DNA of 64,000 bases, from assembly GCA_965202795.1 (NCBI GenBank), contig OZ241848.1:1736001-1800000 (forward strand), in the 5' to 3' direction. The notes beneath the pieces were generated by a model. The model did no database searches and was not told the DNA's origin. It worked only from the letters and a program-made list of their open reading frames with translations. The first letter of the stretch is position 1; each line of letters begins with the position of its first letter. A program made the position numbers and the translations under genes. This document shows positions 43,679-51,625 of this stretch, piece after piece. Origin of the DNA: JACOND01 sp965202795. Lineage in GTDB: Bacteria; Bdellovibrionota; Bdellovibrionia; Bdellovibrionales; UBA1609.

Positions 43679-45685
43679 CTAAAGCCTGATTTTTTCCTGG
43701 TTTTTTGAATCTCTTTTTGCTCCTCCTCTGGAACCCTCCCTGGAACCCTCCCTGAAAGCGTGACGGCAGCTGTCCAAAAGAACAAGCGGCAGGCCCAGCG
43801 CTATCGCTCCGGCGCCGGCGGCCCCCAACAGCCCCAAGAATCCGGAGCCCTCAGCCACGGCAAAAATCCCGGCGCCGGCGGCCCCCGCCATCGCTCCATA
43901 ATTCCCCCATCCCCATGATGTCAGATCCGTCCCGCCCGCAGATGCCTCCCTCCCGCTTCTTTTGCTCATTAACAGACTGGCTGTTTTTTCTCTGCCGCTC
44001 TCAAGCTCCCGTCTGAGGATCCTGTCAAACTCCTCATCAGAAAGATAAGAAACGCCTTCTTTGCGGATGACATCATAGGCAAACATTAACAATTCGTCTC
44101 CCCTTGCGATGCTATTGTTTTGGAGGTTTTTGTGTTCCAGGGCCATTTCCAGAGGAGTTTTCCCATGGCCGCCGCTCCCTGCCCGGCGGGTCCATGTTGG
44201 CTGAAATGGGTGGAAAGAAGATATAAGCCGAAAAGGATGCTCTCTTCTTTTTAAAAACATCTGATGGATAGGGAGAAAGCCATCCGCATCCGGGACTGTT
44301 TGATCAGCCCCCTCCTGAATAAGAAAGCGGACAACATCGTCCTGCCCGAATTCCACTGCCAGAGACAGGGCGGTTCTCCCCCCGCTGTTGTAAGCGTTCC
44401 AGTCTATCTCCGCGCCTTTGCTTCTCTTAAGTTCTGTCAGCATCCTTATAACAGAATCTTGATGAGGGTAAGTCTTGTCCTTTTTCATAAAAACCGCGAA
44501 ATGAATCGGAGAGCCAGCCTGCTGCTGAGCGGGGCCTCCGCTTTGCCTGATTTTCTTTCCGCCCTCCAGCGGCCTGGCCTGGCTGGCTTGCCCGCCGCCT
44601 TTTTGCCCGCGCCGCCATGCCAGGGCTGTTTCGTAGCTGCGGATGATGTCATACTCTTTGGCAATCGCCTCCCTTGCCGCCCCCAGCTCAAAAGCCTGCT
44701 CAAACAGCTCCGCGGCTTTTTCCAGGTCCTTTGGAATAATGGCCTTATCGCCCTCATAAACGCCATTCAAGTAAATCTGAGCCTGGCGGAAAGCCGCCGC
44801 GCGGGAAAACCCCCTGTCAGAATCATCCATCATCCCCTGGCGATAGCGATACAGAGCCTCTTCCCAGTCAATCCCCTCTAAAAGAGGCGCAAGCCGGCGG
44901 GCCGCCTCAACATGCCCCTCCACAGCCAGCTGTCTATACCAGAAAGCTGCCTCCTGAATATTCTTCTCCCCGCCAGTCGATTCCAGCTCCTTTGCCAGAC
45001 GAAAAATCTCCTCATTCCACAACAATACATCGTTCAAAGACGCCTCTTCCTCCAGCCCCGCGGCCGTTTTGTAAAACTGATTTTTTCTTGTTTTCGCTGC
45101 CGCTCCCTTGCCGCCCGCGGCGGCCGCAGCTTTCTGGGGTGTTTCGGCTGAAGCCCCGGATTCTATCTTGGAGCTTTCTAAAAAATGCCCCTCAGAATGT
45201 CTCAGCGACAGATCATGCCTTAGCCGAAGTCTTGGATCTGAAAGGGCCTTGTGAGCCTGCTGAAGCTCCTGAAATCTCCTGGTCGCTTCCGGGTCCCCTT
45301 CATTTTTGTCTGGATGAATCCTCTGGCGGATTTGCTTGTAAGCCCTTGTGATTTCCACTGCCGGGCTGTTTGACAAAACACCGAGGAGCTTGTAAAAATT
45401 TGGCTCCTTCTGGAAGCTGGACTTTTTCAGCCGGCTGTCATACTCGGCCCTGCGGCGGGGGTCCTGAAGCGCGCGATGAGCCTCTTCCAGCTCCTTAAGC
45501 CTTTTTGCGGACTCCAGGCTGCCGGATCGGAGCTTTTTTTTGACGCGCCGGTAAGCCTGAGCCATCTCATCAGAAGAGGCTCTGGGGGAAACGCCAAGAA
45601 TCTTGTAAAAGTCGCTGGCTGGCAAAGGCTCTCCCGCCGCCGGCCAAAAAAACAGAAATATCAGGACAAACAGAATTTTCCTCAT
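43679..45685 (-). CDS. Exported protein with two J domains, Sel1-like and ankyrin repeats and membrane module
   Basis: The 668-residue protein is assigned to ATG 45685 after gggagcgg. A signal peptide (MRKILFVLIFLFFWPAAGEP) is followed by two J domains. The first (DFYKILGVSPRASSDEMAQA) has lost its HPD motif; the second (NFYKLLGVLSNSPAVEITRA) keeps HPD at 124-126. Sel1-like repeats follow (NIQEAAFWYRQLAVEGHVEA; DLEKAAELFEQAFELGAARE), then ankyrin-type repeats (GRTALSLAVEFGQDDVVRFL). The C terminus has a Gly/Ala-rich hydrophobic region ending LGLPLVLLDSCRHAFREG and a basic repeated tail. The domain set (J, Sel1, ankyrin) is typical of eukaryote-directed or protein-scaffold proteins. It belongs to the same exported group as 26075-28348. 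Confidence 0.75.
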   Translation of the reverse strand: MRKILFVLIFLFFWPAAGEPLPASDFYKILGVSPRASSDEMAQAYRRVKKKLRSGSLESAKRLKELEEAHRALQDPRRRAEYDSRLKKSSFQKEPNFYKLLGVLSNSPAVEITRAYKQIRQRIHPDKNEGDPEATRRFQELQQAHKALSDPRLRLRHDLSLRHSEGHFLESSKIESGASAETPQKAAAAAGGKGAAAKTRKNQFYKTAAGLEEEASLNDVLLWNEEIFRLAKELESTGGEKNIQEAAFWYRQLAVEGHVEAARRLAPLLEGIDWEEALYRYRQGMMDDSDRGFSRAAAFRQAQIYLNGVYEGDKAIIPKDLEKAAELFEQAFELGAAREAIAKEYDIIRSYETALAWRRGQKGGGQASQARPLEGGKKIRQSGGPAQQQAGSPIHFAVFMKKDKTYPHQDSVIRMLTELKRSKGAEIDWNAYNSGGRTALSLAVEFGQDDVVRFLIQEGADQTVPDADGFLPIHQMFLKRREHPFRLISSFHPFQPTWTRRAGSGGHGKTPLEMALEHKNLQNNSIARGDELLMFAYDVIRKEGVSYLSDEEFDRILRRELESGREKTASLLMSKRSGREASAGGTDLTSWGWGNYGAMAGAAGAGIFAVAEGSGFLGLLGAAGAGAIALGLPLVLLDSCRHAFREGSREGSRGGAKRDSKNQEKIRL

Positions 45686-45882
45686 GTCCGCTCCCAATGA
45701 ATGATAAGCGAAGATACAGCAGGCTTTGCCGCGCGTCAACAAAAAAACTGATGCTTTTTCCTTCCCTGGCTTCGCCGCTTTTTTGCCCTAACATGCGGCT
45801 TTCAGGCTTCAGGCCTGTAAAAGCGCTTTGCCGGGAAATCCGCCGGCTTTTTGCTTAATCCCGCTTTTGCCCATAAACCCTG

Positions 45883-46749
45883 TTAATATTTCCTTTCCAC
45901 AAGCTCACGGACTGCGGCGGGCAGGCTGGAAAAAGAGACAGGCTCCCCTGTCTCAATGTCTGTGAAGCTTATTGAGGCTCCAAGCTTGCAGCTGAAAAGC
46001 CGGCCATCATCAAGAAATTTAATTGTGTGGCAGCTGCCGTGATAAATAAATTCAGAGGGGATGTTTATCAGGCGGGATATCGCGCCATTCTGGCAGACAG
46101 CAAGTTTTCCGCCATCGAGGATTTTGATGCTGGAGCAAACCGCGCCGATTGAAGGCTTAAGAATGCCGCAGACTGATGCCCCTCTCTTTGGCCTCACAAT
46201 GCCGATTTCGCCGCTTTCTGTTTGAACAGCCAGATAATCATATCTGTATGAGGCGCTTCCGGGCAGAAAGACCCCCTCGCAGAAATCAAAATCTTTAGGA
46301 ACGGACTTTTCCCCATCGGGAATGTCCGTTAAAGGCCGCCCCAAAGCCTCAAAAAGCTTTATGGCCGCATCGCGGTAAGCAGGTATCAAATCAAGAGGAT
46401 TATGGGGGGAGCCGGGCCGCCTGTATCTCCAATATTTAACCAAAAAGGAGGCGTTTGCTTGTTGGCGCTGAGCTTCTGTAAAACAGGCATGGCTTAAGAG
46501 GCTGGAATCGCCCCGCATATAAAAATCGCTTATGTCTCCGGCGATCTCCCCAGCGCATTCGCGCTCCGCAGCGAGCATTCTTGAATGAGCTGCCCCTGCC
46601 CCAAACAAAGAGAACTGGGATCCGTTCGCCGCCGCGGACGCTTCCGCCAGGAACGCTCCCGCCGCCAGCCCGGCCCAAAAAATTAAAGATGGCTTTTTTT
46701 GTCCGCTCCGCCGGCGGCCCCGCGCTTTGATCTCATTTTTTTTCATCAT
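45883..46749 (-). CDS. Exported protein of unknown function
   Basis: The 288-residue protein starts at ATG 46749, five bases after AAGGGAGGG. The N terminus is very basic (EIKARGRRRSGQKK) and is followed by a hydrophobic segment SLIFWAGLAAGAFLAEASAA. The middle has ECAGEIAGDISDFYMRGDSS. The C-terminal half holds repeated motifs of about 45-50 residues around G-x-V-C-x-x-I-K-x-L-D-x-G (CSSIKILDGGKLAVCQNG; CHTIKFLDDGRLFSCKLG), possibly a small beta-propeller-like arrangement with disulfides. Family not recognised. Confidence 0.55.
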   Translation of the reverse strand: MMKKNEIKARGRRRSGQKKPSLIFWAGLAAGAFLAEASAAANGSQFSLFGAGAAHSRMLAAERECAGEIAGDISDFYMRGDSSLLSHACFTEAQRQQANASFLVKYWRYRRPGSPHNPLDLIPAYRDAAIKLFEALGRPLTDIPDGEKSVPKDFDFCEGVFLPGSASYRYDYLAVQTESGEIGIVRPKRGASVCGILKPSIGAVCSSIKILDGGKLAVCQNGAISRLINIPSEFIYHGSCHTIKFLDDGRLFSCKLGASISFTDIETGEPVSFSSLPAAVRELVERKY

Positions 46750-47382
46750 GCGATCCCTCCCTTTTTTTTTATTCTGAGATTTGCCCTGAAAAATCATTGT
46801 TTTGCCGGCAATCAAGCTCCGCCGGCCCCGCCAATTCGCGGTCTGGCTGTCCTCCGCCGGCCCCTCCCCCGGCGGCTATATTGCCGGCTTCTGGGGGCAG
46901 CGGAGGGAATTGTAGCCAAAGCAAAACTGTTTGTCAAGCGTTTTTTTTGCGGGCTGTTTGCTGGGTCTGTTTATTGGGCCGGCCTCGCGGCCGTTCCTGT
47001 TTATTGGGCCGGCCTCGCGGCCGTTCCTGTTTATTGGGCCGGCCTCGCGGCCGTTCCTGTTTATTGGGCCGGCCTCGCGGCCGTTCCTGTTTATTGGGCC
47101 GGCCTCGCGGCCGTTCCCGAGCCGCCGCAGCATGCTTTCCAGATTGCCCGATCTTTTCCGGTCGCTCCGCTGCAGCCGGTGACCGCCAAAATCAGCAAAA
47201 GGGCGAAAATCTTCATGGCCACAAAATACCCCCGTTTTTATACGGGGGCATGCCCCTGTATATTCTGCCCCGGCCCGCAAGCTTTTCCAGGCGCCCTCTG
47301 GGGCAAAAGTGTCTCTCCTGGAAAGCGGCCAAAAACCCCCGCGGGCCGCGCGGATTTTGCCGGCGCGGCCCCGCCCGCAGAC
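46750..47382. other. Intergenic region carrying tandem palindromes
   Basis: No gene is convincing although long open frames exist on both strands because of the repeat. The main content is the five-copy 30-bp array (46968-47117); a terminator-like hairpin (cccccgttt-tatacgggggc) lies at about 47230-47250. Confidence 0.55.
46968..47117. repeat. Five perfect 30-bp tandem copies of the dispersed palindrome
   Basis: The unit tgtttattgggccggcctcg plus cggccgttcc repeats five times with no differences. The hairpin core is gggccggcctcgcggccgtt. Perfect identity points to recent expansion. Confidence 0.95.
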
Positions 47383-47411
47383 TTGACAAACAAGCATATT
47401 TCCTATATGAT
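47383..47411 (+). promoter_or_regulatory. Consensus-like promoter placing the start site next to the ATG
   Basis: TTGACA (47383-47388), 17-base spacer, TATGAT (47406-47411). The ATG of the next gene is at 47421, so transcription would start within about three bases of it, giving a leaderless or nearly leaderless mRNA. A decayed duplicate lies at about 51564-51592. Confidence 0.7.
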
Positions 47412-47420
47412 GGCCGCATT

Positions 47421-48755
47421 ATGAAGCTCGCCTGTCTTGTTCTTTTGCTGCCCGCGCTTTGTTCGGCCTCCAAGCTGAAGCCTGCGCCTCAAGACAATTC
47501 TTTATTGCAGTCTTCTGCCAGCTGCAGGGCTGCTTTTATTAGAGGCATCCTGTTTAACCCCGACGGCTCCCCAAAAAAGGAATACATCGGCCAGATGGAG
47601 GGCTATCCCCGGTTTGCTGAAGATCATTTTGCTGGAGCCATGCTAAAGGCTTTTCTAAATGCCTCGGCTGTTTTGACTGAAAAGGAAAGGAAGCTGTTTG
47701 GCTGGCAGGTATTTCATGGCCCTGTGGCGCTGTTTCGCGCTATGAGGGGCAAGCTGCTTAACCCCGATGGCTCCCCAAAAGGGGAATACATCGGCCAGAC
47801 AGAAGGCTATCCCCGGTTTGCTGAAGATCATTTTGCTGGAGCCATGCTAAGGGCTTTTCTAAATGCCTCGGCTGTTTTGACTGAAAAAGAAAGGAAGCTG
47901 TTTGGCTGGCAGCAGTTTAATGGCCCTGTGGCGGAGTTTCGCGCCATGAGGGGCAGGCTGTTTAACCCCGATGGCTCCCCAAAAAAAGAATACATCGGCC
48001 AGATGGAGGGCTATCCCCGATGCGCTGAAGATCATTTTGATGAAGATATGCTAAAGGCTTTTAAAAATGCCTCGGCTGTTTTGAGCAAAGAGGAAATGGC
48101 GCTGTTTGGCTGGCAGCAGTTTCAAGGCCCTGTGGCGCTGTTTCGCGCCATGAGGGGCAAGCTGTTTAACCCTGATGGCTCTCCAAAAAAGGAATACATC
48201 GGCCAGATGGAGGGCTATCCCCGATGCGCTGAAGATCATTTTGATGGAGCCATGCAAAAGGCTTTTATAAATGCCTCGGCTGTTTTGACTGAAAAAGAAA
48301 GGAAGCTGTTTGGATGGCAGCAGTTTCAAGGCCCTGTGGCGGAGTTTCGCGCCATGAGGGGCAAGCTGTTTAACCCCGACGGCTCCCCAAAAAAAGAATA
48401 CATCGGCCAGATGGAGGGCTATCCCCGATGCGCTGAAGATCATTTTGATGAAGATATGCTAAAGGCTTTTAAAAATGTCTGGGCTGTTTTGACTGAAAAA
48501 GAAAGGAAGCTGTTTGGATGGCAGGCATTTCATGGCTCTGCCAGCCAGTTTCATTCTCTCATAGAGGATTTTTTGGAGCATTATCCCAAAGGCTGGATGG
48601 GGCCGGAGAGCCAAAGCCGGGTGGCGGACAAAATCTTTAAAGGGAACAAAATCACAGCTTGTAGGAATGTTTCTGTTTTGAGAGGAGATTTGTTTGGCGC
48701 CGATGCCACAGCTGAATTCCGCGCGCTGGGCTGGGGCTGGCGCCGGCAGCGGTAA
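47421..48755 (+). CDS. Exported protein with five 68-residue repeats
   Basis: The 444-residue protein starts at ATG 47421. The signal peptide is MKLACLVLLLPALCSASK. Five nearly identical repeats of 68 residues (204 bp) follow, with core phrases FRAMRGKLFNPDGSPKKEYI, GQMEGYPRFAEDHF and ASAVLTEKERKLFGWQQF. A unique end (HYPKGWMGPESQSRVADKIF; FGADATAEFRALGWGWRRQR) closes the protein. I do not recognise the repeat. Aromatic, Asp/Asn-Gly and helix-forming parts suggest a compact unit. There is no ribosome-binding site, and the strong promoter lies right before the ATG. Copy number may vary by recombination. Confidence 0.7.
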   Translation: MKLACLVLLLPALCSASKLKPAPQDNSLLQSSASCRAAFIRGILFNPDGSPKKEYIGQMEGYPRFAEDHFAGAMLKAFLNASAVLTEKERKLFGWQVFHGPVALFRAMRGKLLNPDGSPKGEYIGQTEGYPRFAEDHFAGAMLRAFLNASAVLTEKERKLFGWQQFNGPVAEFRAMRGRLFNPDGSPKKEYIGQMEGYPRCAEDHFDEDMLKAFKNASAVLSKEEMALFGWQQFQGPVALFRAMRGKLFNPDGSPKKEYIGQMEGYPRCAEDHFDGAMQKAFINASAVLTEKERKLFGWQQFQGPVAEFRAMRGKLFNPDGSPKKEYIGQMEGYPRCAEDHFDEDMLKAFKNVWAVLTEKERKLFGWQAFHGSASQFHSLIEDFLEHYPKGWMGPESQSRVADKIFKGNKITACRNVSVLRGDLFGADATAEFRALGWGWRRQR

Positions 48756-48901
48756 ATAAGACTGTCTTTTAGCGGGCGGCGCTTTATGGCCCGGCCCGGC
48801 AGACAAGCCCCGCCGGCCTGGCTGTCCCATCGCTTGAAAATTTTGCCTGGCTGGCAGCCTAAAAGCCCTCCCAGAGCGGGGCAGGGCGCAATGGCTGTTT
48901 T

Positions 48902-49117
48902 TCAAGCTTTTTCTTTGAGGATCAAGTCAATCTTATTTTCAAGCCGGACTTGCCCTTTTTCAAGCCGGACTTGCCCATTTTTTAGATTTTCTATTTCCGT
49001 TTTCAGGGCGGTTTGCGCTTCCTTCACAGGCTCTAAGCGCCATTCAACAACAGCCACAATGCCGCCAAGCAAGGCGAAGACAGCTATAATTGTTGCCGGA
49101 TCTAAACCTTCAAGCAT
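48902..49117 (-). CDS. Small membrane protein with coiled coil
   Basis: The 71-residue protein has AGGAG before the ATG. The N-terminal membrane helix (PATIIAVFALLGGIVAVVEW) is followed by a coiled coil with an exact small duplication (NGQVRLEKGQVRLEN). Size and layout resemble small phage-derived or hypothetical membrane proteins such as hemolysin-XhlA-like proteins, which is only a possibility. It lies next to a truncated methyltransferase, possibly the remains of a prophage or island. Confidence 0.55.
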   Translation of the reverse strand: MLEGLDPATIIAVFALLGGIVAVVEWRLEPVKEAQTALKTEIENLKNGQVRLEKGQVRLENKIDLILKEKA

Positions 49118-49138
49118 GATTCTCTCCTTCTGTTTTGG

Positions 49139-49675
49139 TTAAAATAGCCCCCGATCCGCCGGGGATAGTCTTTTTATACCGCAGCCCGGACCGGAAAACA
49201 AGCCCCCGCCTGGATTTCCAGGCCCGCCGGGCAGCAAGCCAAGGACTTGTCGAATATCCAGGGGCGGATTTGAGGGATTTTCCAGATCCGGCTCGGCTGC
49301 TCCCCCTTTTCGGCCTTTTTCCGGCTGCCAGGCGGCTGTCAGGCGGTCCTTTGTGATTTTGATATTCTCTGGATCAATAGCGGAGCCAATAAAATTGCAT
49401 TTGCGGTGAACGGCGGCCAGGGCCGCTGATCCGGCGCCAAGGAAGGGATCGCAGAGTGTCTGGCCCGGAAAGGCAAAGCCCTTGGCCAGTATGGCGTCCA
49501 TGCTTTCCGCTGTTTGCGCCCATTTATGGAGCTTAAAGCCCTTGGGCTTTTTGGGGACAGTGATCTTGTCATTGACCCAAAACCCCTTATATTTTTCCCC
49601 CTTTGCAAGCCAGAGGACGAGCTTGCAGGCCCCGAAAACGCGCCTATCATAATTCATAGTCTCTCCGCCGCCCAT
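49139..49675 (-). pseudogene. DNA methyltransferase (phage type), 5'-truncated
   Basis: The frame contains RRVFGACKLVLWLAKGEKYK, then KLHKWAQTAESMDAILAKGF and LCDPFLGAGSAALAAVHRKC, the SAM-binding F-x-G-x-G motif of beta-class amino-methyltransferases, and NFIGSAIDPENIKITKDRL. The catalytic (D/N)PP(Y/W) motif, which comes first in this class, is missing and no frame upstream supplies it. The C-terminal ~25 residues (GGGLFSGPGCGIKR) are encoded by a copy of the dispersed palindrome (49168-49206). Confidence 0.65.
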
Positions 49676-49997
49676 TACATGCTTGAGCGCTCAATTCCAT
49701 CTCAAGCGCTTGTCTTCGCAAATGCGGCGCATAATCTCCGGCAGCCAGGCAGAGCCGCAGAAGGCCAGCTTTAACCTCCTTGCGGCAATGGCTAAATTTT
49801 ATGAATCGGAAGCGCCGCAACACAAGGATTTTTAGAAAACTGGACCATCATCCGAAGTTTTTGCCTGGGACGGGGGGGGTCAGCCGGGAAGGCCCGCGGC
49901 TCCAGGAATAGGGGGGGAATCATATTGAAAGAGGGGCCGGGTTAAATCACTTAAGGGGCGCCCGCCTTTTCTCATGCAAATTGAAAATCAGTGGTTT
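49676..49997. other. Intergenic region without a gene
   Basis: I see no supported gene or repeat beyond G-runs near 49870 and 49910. An unrelated minus frame with caaggaggtt near 49770 may be the decayed upstream part of the methyltransferase. Confidence 0.4.
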
Positions 49998-50915
49998 TTA
50001 GCAGTCCGCCACAATCTCCATAGGCGACTGCGGCAGGTTTTGCAGAGATGGATCGACTGATTCATCATGGCATTCTGGGAGTGATATTTTTTTGAGTTTT
50101 GGCAGTCTTCTGAAGGTGTCTGCTGGAAAGCTTGCTATGGGCTGCTGCCCCCAATTAATCTCTTCAAGCTTGCTTAGCCCCAAAAAGGTGTCCTCATGGA
50201 CAGAGTTTATGCAGCCAGCGCCGCCAGCGGCCTCTCCCCCAAATACAATTTTTTTCATGTTGGGCAGGCTGGCAAAGTCTCCGGCCCTTAAAGAAGCATG
50301 GTTATTGCGGCATTCCCCGCTGCCGTCCGGCCGCGGTGTTGTGGTCACAACAAGGGTTATTATTTCATTCAGCACAGATTGAGTGACTGCCCCGCATGCT
50401 GGCCTTGGGTCAGGCAAAGCGGCAATAATTGAGTCTGCAATCCCTGGCGACCGGGAGCAAAATCCGGCAATCGGCGCCGGGCCTGGCGGATCCGGGGCTG
50501 GCGGACTCGGCTGCGGAACCCGGGTTACTGTGAAGGAGGGCAGGGGCGGTCTGGATGATGATCCCCCGCCGCCGCCGCCGGACCGGCGCCGCTTTCTTAA
50601 TGTATATTTTTCTTTTGGCCTCTCCTTAACAAAGCCCCTCAAAAGCGCAAGCGCCTCCCGATCGCATTCCCGGACAGACTGAAAGGCCGCCGGCAGGTTT
50701 TCCCGCGGGCAGGCAGTAAATTCAATATGATCATGGGCTTTATTCCAGAATCGGTCGGATGTTCTTTTATGGCCGCGGCGCTCAATATCAAGCAGATCTG
50801 ATTTTAGGCTTTTCAAAAAGCCGTCAATGCCCTGGCTGCCGGAAACACTGGCTGGGCGCGGGGGGCCGCCGCATCCAGGGGCTGCAAAAATCAGAAGCGC
50901 AGCAATCAATCTCAT
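49998..50915 (-). CDS. Leucine-rich-repeat lipoprotein
   Basis: A 305-residue protein with a lipoprotein signal (MRLIAALLIFAAPGCGG; lipobox A-P-G-C). A charged helical part (SLKSDLLDIERRGHKR) is followed by a Gly/Ser/Pro-rich linker (RRRSGGGGGGSSSRPPLP) and then a C-terminal leucine-rich repeat region of the BspA/internalin kind: LRAGDFASLPNMKKIVFGG, VHEDTFLGLSKLEEINWG and FPADTFRRLPKLKKISLP. Pairs of cysteines may cap the repeats. LRR lipoproteins commonly bind other cells' surfaces; that is inference here. Confidence 0.65.
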   Translation of the reverse strand: MRLIAALLIFAAPGCGGPPRPASVSGSQGIDGFLKSLKSDLLDIERRGHKRTSDRFWNKAHDHIEFTACPRENLPAAFQSVRECDREALALLRGFVKERPKEKYTLRKRRRSGGGGGGSSSRPPLPSFTVTRVPQPSPPAPDPPGPAPIAGFCSRSPGIADSIIAALPDPRPACGAVTQSVLNEIITLVVTTTPRPDGSGECRNNHASLRAGDFASLPNMKKIVFGGEAAGGAGCINSVHEDTFLGLSKLEEINWGQQPIASFPADTFRRLPKLKKISLPECHDESVDPSLQNLPQSPMEIVADC

Positions 50916-50969
50916 AGCAAAAAGAGGCCCCCGCGGGCCGGGCGGGGGCGGAAATATAACAGGCCCTGT

Positions 50970-51293
50970 TTAAAGAACCCCTGAAGTGATCTCGCGGCTT
51001 TCTAGATGGGCTTTGAAGACTCGCGCAGTTCCGCCAACATGCGCATTGCTGCCAACATGCGCATTGCTGCCAACCTGCGCATTGCTGTCAACCTGCGCAT
51101 TATCGCAAACAGCTGCATTTTTGCCCACAAAGGCCGTCTTGGCTGCAGAGGCCGCGGCCGCCACAAAGCCCCCGCTGTTGGCATGCGGGGCGCCATCAAC
51201 GGAACCGCATGGCGTGGGCATCTCTGCGGTGGCGGAAAGCCCGAAAATCAGGAAAACGCTCAAAAAAGCCTTTTTTAAGTGAATGTGTTTCAT
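50970..51293 (-). CDS. Small exported protein related to the pilin/beta-helix protein
   Basis: The 107-residue protein starts at ATG 51293, eight bases after AGGAGG. It has a signal peptide (HLKKAFLSVFLIFGLSATAE), then GGFVAAAASAAKTAFVGKNA and AVCDNAQVDSNAQVGSNAHV. The same GGFVAAxA...FVGKNAAVC stretch occurs in the 601-residue protein at 37746-39551 just before its beta-helix. Here only about four short repeats remain, so this is a mini version of that adhesin domain with a normal secretion signal instead of a pilin leader. Confidence 0.6.
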   Translation of the reverse strand: MKHIHLKKAFLSVFLIFGLSATAEMPTPCGSVDGAPHANSGGFVAAAASAAKTAFVGKNAAVCDNAQVDSNAQVGSNAHVGSNAHVGGTARVFKAHLESREITSGVL

Positions 51294-51625
51294 AGAAACA
51301 CCTCCTTTTGTTTGTTTATAGGCAAAATATATCACGCCAAACAAAGTGAAAAAGCGTTCTAAAAGCCCCCGGCGCGGGGCCGGGCTTTGAGCTTTGGATA
51401 AGGGGGGGAATCTTTTCCATGGGGGGCGCCTTGTAATCACAGAAGGGGGGGGCGGCATCTTTTCCTGAAAACTGAAAATCAGTGGTTTTCCGTGGCGGAT
51501 ATTCCCGGAGAGCCGCTTAAAAGCCCCCGCGGGCCGCGCAGATTTTGCCGGCCCCGGCCGCAGACTTGACAAACAAACATGCTCCTATGGATGACAGCCG
51601 GCCCGGGCCAGACTCAAAGCGCGGC
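51294..51625. other. Intergenic region with a duplicated promoter block
   Basis: No gene is visible. The part 51525-51592 copies 47330-47411 (gcagattttgccggccccgg, then cagacttgacaaacaaacat), including TTGACA, but the -10 is altered (tatgga) and no gene follows in that direction. Confidence 0.55.

Noticed and set aside
46797..47420. N-terminal extension of the 68-residue-repeat protein through the 30-bp array
   Set aside because: The signal peptide at 47421 and the promoter just before it show the true start; the array is non-coding.
48902..49675. Intact prophage
   Set aside because: Only a small membrane protein and a truncated phage-type methyltransferase are present; no structural, integrase or lysis genes.
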